A stretch of DNA of 13,731 bases, from the NCBI GenBank assembly GCA_947631655.1, contig CANRME010000022.1, forward strand, positions 1 to 13,731. The letters are read 5' to 3'. Source of the stretch: an uncultured Bacilli bacterium. Its GTDB lineage: Bacteria > Bacillota_I > Bacilli_A > RF39 > UBA660. Positions 1 through 6,290 of the stretch are shown one piece after another. The number at the start of each line of letters is the position of its first letter. The stretch's first letter is position 1. The position numbers and the translations under genes were made by a program. The notes under the pieces were generated by a model. That model had not been told where the DNA came from, searched no databases, and saw only the letters and a list, made by a program, of their open reading frames with translations.

Positions 1-104
1 CTAATTTATTTAAATATATTAAAAATATATCTAAAACTTTTTTATTTTACCTCTTGACTTTTACCAGATGTTCTTAAATAATAGAATATATTATAACATA
101 AATA
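1..104. other. AT-rich intergenic stretch, nothing assigned
   Basis: No coding region is visible. A TTGACT at 55-60 could be a plus-strand -35 box, but no good -10 lies at the right distance and there is no plus-strand gene to serve. I see no other structure here beyond the terminator at its right edge. Confidence 0.4.
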
Positions 105-140
105 TATAAAAAAGATTATACTTATTTAAATATAATCTTT
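105..140 (-). terminator. Terminator of the ileS operon
   Basis: A perfect 10-bp inverted repeat (111-120 with 131-140, 10-nt loop) is followed, on the minus strand, by a T-rich tract (105-113). The glycosylase stop codon lies in the loop, so the stem overlaps the last codons of that gene. This fits an intrinsic terminator for the ileS-glycosylase transcript. Confidence 0.75.
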
Positions 141-605
141 CATAATTTTATAATGTTCTACTAAGTTATCTAATTTTAGTTTAGCATTAGCAGCACTGCT
201 ACTAGGTAGTACAATAGGTTTTATTAAAACTTTAGGATAATTATACTTCATATAATAATTATATGACGTTTTACCATTACAGAAAATCATTTTTATGTTA
301 CTATTATCCACTATCTCTTTTAAATTAGTAGGTATTACTTTTCTAATGCTACTATCACTAGAGGACTTTATTTCACAAGATAGGATTGAGTCATATAAAG
401 CAATATGATTTTTATAAAGAAATTCTTTTTTAGTTTCAACATTATCTAGTTTGGTATTAAAGAGAATCTCTAGAATACGCCAAAAACGATTAGTGGGATT
501 AGCATAGTAGAAATTTTCTTTTCGAGATACTATGCTTGGGAAACTACCTAGAATTAGTATTTCACTATCCTTATCATAGATAGCTGGAAAACCATGAGTT
601 TCCAT
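126..605 (-). CDS. DNA-deoxyinosine (hypoxanthine) glycosylase, UDG superfamily
   Basis: This 159-aa protein matches the UDG-superfamily family 6 (hypoxanthine-DNA glycosylase) pattern. It would excise deaminated adenine (hypoxanthine) from DNA, starting base excision repair in the cytoplasm. Visible motifs are LILGSFPS at residues 17-24, a YYANPTNRFW block at 33-42 typical of this family, and LPSSSAANA at 133-141, matching the usual LPS(T/S)SPAN-type loop near the C-terminus. The length is normal for the family. The ATG shares one base with the ileS stop codon (TAATG), so the gene is probably translationally coupled to ileS and has no promoter of its own. The glycosylase identity is firm; the exact preferred base (hypoxanthine or uracil) is inferred from the family only. 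Confidence 0.85.
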   Translation of the reverse strand: METHGFPAIYDKDSEILILGSFPSIVSRKENFYYANPTNRFWRILEILFNTKLDNVETKKEFLYKNHIALYDSILSCEIKSSSDSSIRKVIPTNLKEIVDNSNIKMIFCNGKTSYNYYMKYNYPKVLIKPIVLPSSSAANAKLKLDNLVEHYKIMKDYI

Positions 606-3600
606 TAATTCTTCTCAATATCAATGTAACATTTTTCATCATTTAACATAACTTCATTGCTACATTTACGATATTCAATTTTGGTTGCTAAGGTTTCATT
701 TTTAATGTAATCTTCATTGTCTTTAATTACTTCTTTTACTAAATCAGTGCAATCGATATATAAAGTTATTCTATTTTCAATTTCAAAGTTAGAAGTTTTA
801 CGTAAGTTTTGAACTTTACTAATTAGTTCTCTAGCCATACCTTCGTATAGAAGTTCTTTAGTAATTTCGGTATTTATGATAACAAACAAGTTATCTTCCA
901 TACCAACATTAAATCCTTCTTTAGCAGAAATTCTAATGTCAACCATATCTTTAGTTACCGTATATTTTTCACCTGCAACGTCTAAATCTAGTTCTTTACC
1001 AGAGTTTAGAGCAACAATTTCTTCTTCAGTTAAGTTTTCTAATTTAGCAGCAAAGTCTTTGATTTTAGGACCGAATACTTTACCTACTTCTTTATAATTT
1101 GGTTTAACTGTAAAGTTCATATATTTAGCTAAGTCACTTACAAATGTAACTTTTTTAATATTTAGTTCTTCTTCTATTAATAGTACTAAATCTTTTAAAG
1201 TTTTTTCATCCTTAGCATCAAGTAAGATTTCACTAAGAGGTTGACGAACCTTAATCTTGGCTTCTTCTCTTACGAAACGGCCCATACTAATTAAGTTACG
1301 AACTAAATCCATCTTGGCTTCTAATTCTTCATTGATTAACTTTTCATTAGCTGTAGGATAATCTGTTAAATGAACACTTTCTTCGCCGGTTAAATTTCTA
1401 AATAACTCTTCAGAAATAAATGGCGTGATTGGAGCGATTAATTTAGAAAGTCCTACTAAAACTTCATAAGTAGTTATATAAACGCTCTTCTTAGAGTTGT
1501 TAAGTTCACTTCCCCAGAAACGATTACGGTTACGGCGAATGTACCAGTTAGATAAATCATCACTTACAAAGTTAGTTAAAAAGTGTACTACTTTATTTAA
1601 GTCATATTCATCGAATGAATCCCTAACATCTTTTACTAAACGATTATATTTAGATAATAACCATTTATCGATTTCTTCCCTATTTTCATAAGCAACTTCA
1701 CATTTATCGGTATCAATACCATCAATATTAGCGTAAGTAACAAAGAAAGAATAAGTATTACGTAATGGATTAAAGAATTTAGAATATACTTCTTTTAAAC
1801 CCGTTATGTCAAATTTAAGTGGTGTCCATACTGGAGATACATAAGGAAGATAAAATCTTACGGTATCAGCACCATATTCTTTGATAGTAGAGAAAGGTTC
1901 TACGATATTTCCTCTACTCTTACTCATCTTTTTACCTTCGGCATCGAGTAATAAGTCATTTACTAAAACATTTTTAAATGGTGAACAACCTTTAACAAAG
2001 ACACTAATTACCATTAAAGTATAGAACCAGCCTCTAGTTTGGTCGATACCTTCACAAATGAAGTCCGCAGGAAATTGGCTTTCCCATAAATCTTTATTTT
2101 CAAATGGATAGTGGTATTGGGCAAAAGGCATAGACCCAGAGTCGAACCAACAATCTAGGACATCGGGTATACGGGTCATTTCGCCACCACAATTAGGACA
2201 TTTTAGATGAACTTCGTCAATGTATGGTTTATGTAAATCTAAGTCTTCTGGTAGTTCTTTAGTAGCTAATTTTCTTAATTCCTCGATACTTCCAACCATA
2301 GTCGTATGTCCACATTCACACTTAAAGTATGGAATAGGACTTCCCCAATAACGATTACGAGAAACATTCCAATCATGAGCATCAGCAAGCCAGTTGGCAA
2401 AACGTTTTTCACCAACATAAGCTGGGTACCAATTAACTTTGGCATTAGCTTCAACTAACTTATCACGCATTTCACTAACCTTTATATAATAACTTGGCAT
2501 AGAATAATAAATTAGAGGGGTATCGCATCTCCAACAATGCGGATATTTATGCATTACTTTTTGTTTTTTAAATAATTTACCATTTTCTTTTAAGTAAGAT
2601 ACCACTTCTTCATTAATATCGTGAACGAAAGCACCTTTCCATAAACCATCGGTATAACAACCATCTTTACCAACCGGATTTAGATATGGTAAATCATATT
2701 TTTTACCAACATTAGCATCATCTTCACCAAAAGCGGGAGCAATGTGAACGATACCAGTACCATCTTCCATGGTAACATAATCAGCACAAGTTACATAGAA
2801 AGCTTTTTTATCAACACTTAGAGATGGAATTAATTGTTCATATTCCATGTATTCTAAGTCTTTACCTTTATATTCTTTTAAAACTTTTACTTCGTCCCCT
2901 AAAATAGCACTAACTAAAGATGCAGCTAAAATGAATTTTAATCCTTTACTTTCAACCATAACATAATCGGCTTCAGGATTAACACATAAAGCCACATTCG
3001 CAATTAAGGTCCAAGGAGTTGTCGTCCAAGCAAGGAAGTAAACGTCTTCGTCTTTTTTCTTAAATGGTGCGATGACAGTTATCGCCGTATCTTCTTGATA
3101 GTTTTGGACAACTTCATGACTAGCAAGTCCGGTACCACAGTGAGGACAGTATGGAACTACTCTTGTTCCTTCATAGAACATTCCTTCCTCAAACATTTTC
3201 TTTAAAATCCACCATTCTGTTTCGATATATTCATTTTTATAAGTTAAATAAGGATTTTCAACATCGAAGAATTGACCCATCTTTCTCGTAAGATCCGTAA
3301 ATGCACTTTCATTTTCTCTAACACTTTTACGACATTCTTCATTAAATTTAGCGATACCTAATTCTTCAATTTCTTTTTTAGAAGAAATACCTAGTTTCTT
3401 TTCCACATGATTTTCAATTGGAAGTCCATGGGTATCCCAACCAATTTTTCTTATAACTTTCTTACCATTCATAACATGATATTTTGTAACCGTATCTTTT
3501 AAGTTTTTAGCTACCATATGGTGCAAGCCTGGAAAACCATTAGCAAAAGCAGGTCCATCATAAAAGACAAAGGTATCATTATTTTCTCTTAATTTTACTT

Positions 3601-3697
3601 GCGCATCATGCATTTTATTGATGCTACCCCAAGAAGCACTTATACTTTCTTCTACTTCACTTACTGGTCTTTTGTCTAGTTCTTTAAAATTTTTCAT
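605..3697 (-). CDS. ileS: Isoleucyl-tRNA synthetase, eukaryotic-type (IleRS2) with GLHH signature
   Basis: This 1030-aa class I synthetase charges tRNA-Ile with isoleucine in the cytoplasm. The catalytic signature near the N-terminus reads GLHH (residues 57-60, inside FANGFPGLHHMV) instead of HxGH. KMSKS is intact at 590-594 (KKMSKSRGN). The editing (CP1) domain is present (GWDTHGLPIE, TTTPWTL), as are Cys clusters (CPHCG, CWRC, CECG/CPNCGG). Length and motif wording fit the type-2, eukaryotic-like bacterial IleRS group, known for natural mupirocin resistance. A GAAAGGA ribosome binding site lies at 3710-3716, 12 nt from the ATG. The gene is followed directly by the glycosylase. Its T-box leader is cut off by the IS110 element at about 3736-5380. 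All Trp codons are TGG. Function is certain; the resistance phenotype is inferred from the motif. Confidence 0.97.
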   Translation of the reverse strand: MKNFKELDKRPVSEVEESISASWGSINKMHDAQVKLRENNDTFVFYDGPAFANGFPGLHHMVAKNLKDTVTKYHVMNGKKVIRKIGWDTHGLPIENHVEKKLGISSKKEIEELGIAKFNEECRKSVRENESAFTDLTRKMGQFFDVENPYLTYKNEYIETEWWILKKMFEEGMFYEGTRVVPYCPHCGTGLASHEVVQNYQEDTAITVIAPFKKKDEDVYFLAWTTTPWTLIANVALCVNPEADYVMVESKGLKFILAASLVSAILGDEVKVLKEYKGKDLEYMEYEQLIPSLSVDKKAFYVTCADYVTMEDGTGIVHIAPAFGEDDANVGKKYDLPYLNPVGKDGCYTDGLWKGAFVHDINEEVVSYLKENGKLFKKQKVMHKYPHCWRCDTPLIYYSMPSYYIKVSEMRDKLVEANAKVNWYPAYVGEKRFANWLADAHDWNVSRNRYWGSPIPYFKCECGHTTMVGSIEELRKLATKELPEDLDLHKPYIDEVHLKCPNCGGEMTRIPDVLDCWFDSGSMPFAQYHYPFENKDLWESQFPADFICEGIDQTRGWFYTLMVISVFVKGCSPFKNVLVNDLLLDAEGKKMSKSRGNIVEPFSTIKEYGADTVRFYLPYVSPVWTPLKFDITGLKEVYSKFFNPLRNTYSFFVTYANIDGIDTDKCEVAYENREEIDKWLLSKYNRLVKDVRDSFDEYDLNKVVHFLTNFVSDDLSNWYIRRNRNRFWGSELNNSKKSVYITTYEVLVGLSKLIAPITPFISEELFRNLTGEESVHLTDYPTANEKLINEELEAKMDLVRNLISMGRFVREEAKIKVRQPLSEILLDAKDEKTLKDLVLLIEEELNIKKVTFVSDLAKYMNFTVKPNYKEVGKVFGPKIKDFAAKLENLTEEEIVALNSGKELDLDVAGEKYTVTKDMVDIRISAKEGFNVGMEDNLFVIINTEITKELLYEGMARELISKVQNLRKTSNFEIENRITLYIDCTDLVKEVIKDNEDYIKNETLATKIEYRKCSNEVMLNDEKCYIDIEKN

Positions 3698-3718
3698 AAT
3701 AACTCACATTCCTTTCAC

Positions 3719-3757
3719 TTTGTTCAAGGCACACATAGTCATGAAAACTTGAACAAA
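3719..3757. repeat. Perfect 10-bp inverted repeat across the left IS junction
   Basis: TTTGTTCAAG (3719-3728) and CTTGAACAAA (3748-3757) are exact reverse complements separated by 19 nt. On the minus strand this would be a hairpin in the ileS leader, ending about 21 nt before the start codon. One arm lies in what I take as chromosomal flank and the other inside the element. It may be chance or a target feature, or the left boundary may lie further out than I placed it. Confidence 0.5.
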
Positions 3758-3776
3758 ATTTATTTTATCTTATAAT
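3749..3776 (+). promoter_or_regulatory. Promoter in the IS left end
   Basis: TTGAAC (3749-3754), a 16-bp spacer and TATAAT (3771-3776). The predicted start, about 3782-3784, falls on the first base of the long closing stem of the RNA described next. It would drive that RNA and, by read-through, the transposase. The spacer coincides with the left 17-bp inverted repeat. Confidence 0.65.
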
Positions 3777-3782
3777 ATCAAC

Positions 3783-3990
3783 CTTGAAGGAGTGTGTTCT
3801 ACAAAGCACGGTGGAAGGAGTTGCAGACTTCCTGCTAACTCATTATGGATTAAATCAGCATAATAACCTGTGCAAATGTGATTATTTCAAGCACACATAA
3901 GTAGTCCTTTAAGGCTGAAGACTAATCTTTGACTTTAGTTAATTCTTAGTGTTAATCACATAGACAACTCACTCCTTCAAAAATTTTTTT
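3783..3990 (+). ncRNA. Candidate bridge RNA of the IS110 element
   Basis: The non-coding left end folds into a closed structure. An 11-bp perfect stem joins 3784-3794 to 3970-3980 and encloses two arms. The first arm is closed by GCACGG/CCTGTGC (3806-3811, 3867-3873), with inner stems GGAAG/CTTCC (3813-3817, 3828-3832) and ATTATG/CATAAT (3842-3847, 3859-3864). The second is closed by a 9-bp stem (3876-3884, 3953-3961) around a large loop. Seven T's (3984-3990) follow the closing stem, like a terminator. The second loop contains GCACACATA (3891-3899), identical to the left flank plus junction (3729-3737), then AGTAGTC (3900-3906), complementary to the right junction (5376-5382). The first arm contains CAGACT (3824-3829), identical to the right tip (5374-5379). 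IS110 elements are known to encode such guide RNAs in the non-coding end. Assignment of each guide is inference. Confidence 0.65.
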
Positions 3991-3997
3991 GAAAGGA
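3973..3997 (+). promoter_or_regulatory. Hairpin sequestering the transposase ribosome binding site
   Basis: TCCTTCAAAAA (3973-3983) can pair with TTTTTGAAAGGA (3986-3997) with one bulged A, burying the GAAAGGA Shine-Dalgarno (3991-3997) that lies 11 nt before the transposase ATG. The same 5' arm is needed for the closing stem of the candidate bridge RNA, so the two folds exclude each other. Confidence 0.5.
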
Positions 3998-4008
3998 AGG
4001 TTTTTATT

Positions 4009-5295
4009 ATGGAAGTTATTTATTCAAAAGCATGTGGTGTTGATGTGCACAAATCTTTTATTGTTGCGGTCATTTGTGACTCAACTTCCATCACACCTAA
4101 ATATTTTAAAAAACGTTTTTCTACCTTTAGTAATGATTTAATCCGATTTAGAAATTGGTTAATCGAAAACGACTGTTTTAATGTATGCATGGAATCTACT
4201 GGTAAGTATTATGTCCCTGTATACAATGCATTAGAAGGGTTTATTTCTAATGTCGTCGTTGCCAACCCTAAATGGGTTAAAGCTATTAAGGGTGAGAAAG
4301 ACGATAACAAGGATGCAAAATGAATTGCGGACTTGTTTAAAATGGGATTAGTTCGTTCTTCTTATATTCCTTCTAAAGATTTTCGTATCTTAAGAGAATT
4401 TACTAGATATCGTTACAAACTTACTAACACCAAAACTTCTGAGAAAAATAGATTTACTAACGCTCTTACTGTTGGTAATTGCAAACTTGATATGGTTTTT
4501 ACCGACATCTTTGGTAAATCTAGTCAATCTATAATCAACATCATTTTAAATAATGATTCTTTCTCAGATGAAGATATTATAAGTTGTTTAAGAAAAAATT
4601 GCAAATCTTCTAATGAAGATATATTATCTTCTGTTGATGGAATACAATTTACGAATGAACAAAAACTAAGAATTAATATTGTCAAAGATCATATTGATTA
4701 TCTTAATAATCAAATTATTAAGTTAGATGGAATAATTGATTCTTTAGTGAAACCTTATGAAGCTTACATTACTTTGCTTTGTACGGTCCCTGGTATTGAT
4801 AGAAATTCAGCAATTGGTATTTTATCAGAAATTAGCAACGATATGTCTCAATTTAATTCACATTATCGTCTTGCTTCTTGGGCTGGTCTTACTCCTGGTT
4901 GTAATGAATCTGCTGGTAAGAAAAAATCTGTTAAAATTTCTCGTGCTGGAGTTTATCTTAAACCTTATCTTGTTGAAATTGCTCATAATGCAGTTAAAGA
5001 TAAAACCAATTCTTACTATGCTAAGAAGTTTGATAAAATCTCTAAACGTCGTGGTAAGAAACGTGCTTACATTGCAATTGCTAGAAAGATTTTAGTTGCT
5101 ATTTATCATATGTTTCTTACTGGTGAAGTTTGGAATCCAGTTGATTTAGCATCGGTTGAAACACCAGTTAAAGATCGAATTAAATATACTAAAAACAATT
5201 TCAATCAATCACTTAAACAATTATTATCTCTAGGACTTACATCTAATGAATTAATTGATTTAATTAATCAGAATGCCAAGAATTTTTCTATCTAA
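4009..5295 (+). pseudogene. IS110-family transposase interrupted by in-frame TGA
   Basis: The reading frame encodes a 428-residue IS110 recombinase if the TGA at 4321-4323 is read through. The RuvC-like DEDD domain shows D12 (GVDVHK), E62 (MESTGKYY), D99 and D102 (KDDNKDA). The C-terminal domain holds the candidate catalytic Ser301 in GCNESAGKKK, after LASWAGLTPG. TGA replaces codon 105, in a DAK-x-IADL context where family members normally carry Trp, so a single TGG-to-TGA change explains it. No second lesion is visible, so the damage looks recent. The other Trp codons in this gene are TGG. The 3' part (4333 onward, TTG start) has no evident ribosome binding site, and without it the DEDD and Ser domains are not joined. 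I call it a pseudogene; partial read-through or a split product cannot be excluded. Confidence 0.85.
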
Positions 5296-5316
5296 TTTTT
5301 GACTTTCTTTGGGGGT

Positions 5317-5338
5317 AAGGGGAAGTCTGCCCTTTTTT
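5317..5338 (+). terminator. Possible transposase terminator
   Basis: AAGGG (5317-5321) and CCCTT (5330-5334) form a short stem with an 8-nt loop, followed by a T-run. It lies 22 nt after the transposase stop and inside the right end of the element. The stem is short, so strength is uncertain. Confidence 0.5.
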
Positions 5339-5393
5339 GATTAATTTTATAAAATAAATTTTGTTTTTCTTTTCAGACTACTCCTTTCTAAAT

Positions 5394-5458
5394 AAAAAAA
5401 TTCATAAGTTAAGGACGAGCTAAACCCGTGGTACCACCTTAATTTATGAATTTAATCA
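5394..5458 (-). terminator. T-box intrinsic terminator
   Basis: The segment starting AAATTCATAA before the T-box motif pairs with TTATGAATTT after it, and seven T's (5394-5400 complement) follow. This is the terminator alternative to the antiterminator of the T-box. A GAAAGGAG segment (complement of 5381-5388) follows it just outside the IS right end. Confidence 0.85.
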
Positions 5459-5611
5459 TACACTTATAACTTGTAACGTAAGTTCTTCCGTTTATACTTT
5501 TAATATAACACATCCAAAAGTGATTCATAATTAGTTTATTTATTAGTTCTCACCAACCACTAACTCTCTTAAAATAAAATCTAATTAACGTCTTTTTTCA
5601 TTTGTTTTACA
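5394..5611 (-). promoter_or_regulatory. Isoleucine T-box riboswitch (ileS leader)
   Basis: On the minus strand, AAGGTGGTACCACG at 5427-5440 is the T-box antiterminator sequence. Its TGGT bulge (5433-5436) would pair with the 3' end of an uncharged tRNA bearing an A discriminator, as tRNA-Ile has. Upstream lies a Stem I-like segment (AGAGAG, GTTGGTGAGAA) and a candidate specifier ATC (complement of 5522-5524) followed by A, which codes for isoleucine. Uncharged tRNA-Ile would favour antitermination and raise synthetase expression. The leader would normally feed straight into ileS; here the IS110 element lies between them. The T-box class is sure; the exact specifier position is read by eye. 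Confidence 0.9.
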
Positions 5612-5617
5612 TTTGAT

Positions 5618-5646
5618 ATTATAAAGCATTATAAAGATTTTGTAAA
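5618..5646 (-). promoter_or_regulatory. Promoter of the T-box/ileS transcript
   Basis: TTTACA (complement of 5641-5646), a 17-bp spacer and TATAAT (complement of 5618-5623). The expected start near 5611 matches the beginning of the T-box leader. It lies immediately after the end of the dinD-like gene. Confidence 0.8.
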
Positions 5647-5649
5647 TAT

Positions 5650-6156
5650 TTATTTAATTTTTTTCCTTTTTTCTAGTTCCTTTAAACTTTTTTTAGGTGT
5701 TTGGTTTAGAAAATAATTTCCTTTTTTAATTAAATCTCTATTATATAATCTCTTATCTTCTTCACTTAACAAACGATACTCATTATCTGTAAGTTCCATT
5801 CGTCTTTTTTGGACGGCAAAATAAGTTTGAGCAAGAGCAATACTTTCTTTTCTACTATCACCATTTTGAGCAATTAGATAACAAGCATATCTTGAAAGTT
5901 TATAATCCTCAATCATTCTTTCAGTTTTCGAACCTATTTCAACCATTTTGTCGACTCCGACAAAATGGTCATTAACACTAATATTACTAGTTAAACAAGC
6001 TATTTTCGCTTTTTTGATAACTCCCTCGAATTTTCGCCATTCCGTATAATCTAGAGTTTTTTGTAATTCTCTTCCAAGCCAATATTCATTCCCCTCTTCA
6101 TCAATATGTTTAATATCTTCAAATATTTTTTCATTATAATTTTCTATATTATTCAT
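5650..6156 (-). CDS. dinD: DinD-like (BRO-N type) damage-inducible protein, short form
   Basis: This 168-aa protein aligns over nearly its whole length with the N-terminal half of damage-inducible protein D, as in E. coli DinD (about 274 aa). Shared segments include YWLGRELQKTLDY, a VNDHF block, KMVEIGSK, LSRYACYLIAQNGD and QTYFAVQKRRMEL. DinD in E. coli is SOS-induced and has been linked to RecA. The C-terminal half is missing and the protein ends in a lysine-rich tail (KELEKRKKIK), so it is either a natural short form or a truncated copy. I start at the ATG 6154-6156, 8 nt after a GGGAGG ribosome binding site; a TTG lies directly before it. A LexA box overlaps its promoter, which supports DNA-damage control independently of homology. 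The T-box promoter begins right after the stop. Confidence 0.8.
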   Translation of the reverse strand: MNNIENYNEKIFEDIKHIDEEGNEYWLGRELQKTLDYTEWRKFEGVIKKAKIACLTSNISVNDHFVGVDKMVEIGSKTERMIEDYKLSRYACYLIAQNGDSRKESIALAQTYFAVQKRRMELTDNEYRLLSEEDKRLYNRDLIKKGNYFLNQTPKKSLKELEKRKKIK

Positions 6157-6207
6157 CAAATATACCTCCCATCTATAGAAAACCTAATTTATTTACTGCA
6201 TACTATA

Positions 6208-6237
6208 ATTATACTACTGCAAACTTTAGTTCGTCAA
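6208..6237 (-). promoter_or_regulatory. Promoter with LexA (SOS) box upstream of dinD
   Basis: TTGACG (complement of 6232-6237), an 18-bp spacer and TATAAT (complement of 6208-6213). CGAACTAAAGTTTG (complement of 6220-6233) overlaps the -35 and spacer. It differs in one core base from the Bacillus-type LexA box GAAC-N4-GTTC. A direct repeat of GCAGTA also flanks the -10. Confidence 0.75.
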
Positions 6238-6240
6238 GAG

Positions 6241-6284
6241 AAAGAAAAAAATTCATAAATTAATCCTAAAATAATTTATGAATT
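6241..6284 (-). terminator. Terminator of the 435-aa surface protein gene
   Basis: A perfect 13-bp inverted repeat (6250-6262 with 6272-6284, 9-nt loop) is followed on the minus strand by TTTTTTTCTTT. It lies 7 nt past the surface protein stop and just upstream of the dinD promoter, insulating the two genes. Confidence 0.9.
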
Positions 6285-6290
6285 AGTATT

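Larger units (their letters stand above)
3736..5380 (+). mobile_element. IS110-family insertion sequence
   Basis: An IS110-type transposase (DEDD domain plus C-terminal Ser domain) is preceded by a ~270-nt non-coding left end. The proposed ends are the tips of an imperfect inverted repeat: TAGTC at 3736-3740 and GACTA at 5376-5380, with a 17-bp perfect core (3752-3768 against 5349-5365) and a gapped TTTTCA-GACTA extension. A TA dinucleotide lies at both ends, as expected for the shared core dinucleotide of this family, which makes no ordinary target duplication. The element sits between the T-box leader and the coding region of ileS, opposite in orientation. Ends are inferred without an empty site, and a left boundary nearer to the ileS start is possible. 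Confidence 0.8.

Noticed and set aside
4757..5095. Leucine-rich plus-strand reading frame inside the transposase
   Set aside because: It is a shifted frame of the transposase gene with no ribosome binding site; the hydrophobic composition is a product of the AT-rich codons.
5393..6264. Shared AAAAAAATTCATAA-TTAA sequence in the T-box terminator and the terminator at 6241-6284
   Set aside because: Similarity covers only about 18 AT-rich bases in two independent terminator stems; it is not convincing as a repeat family or recombination site.
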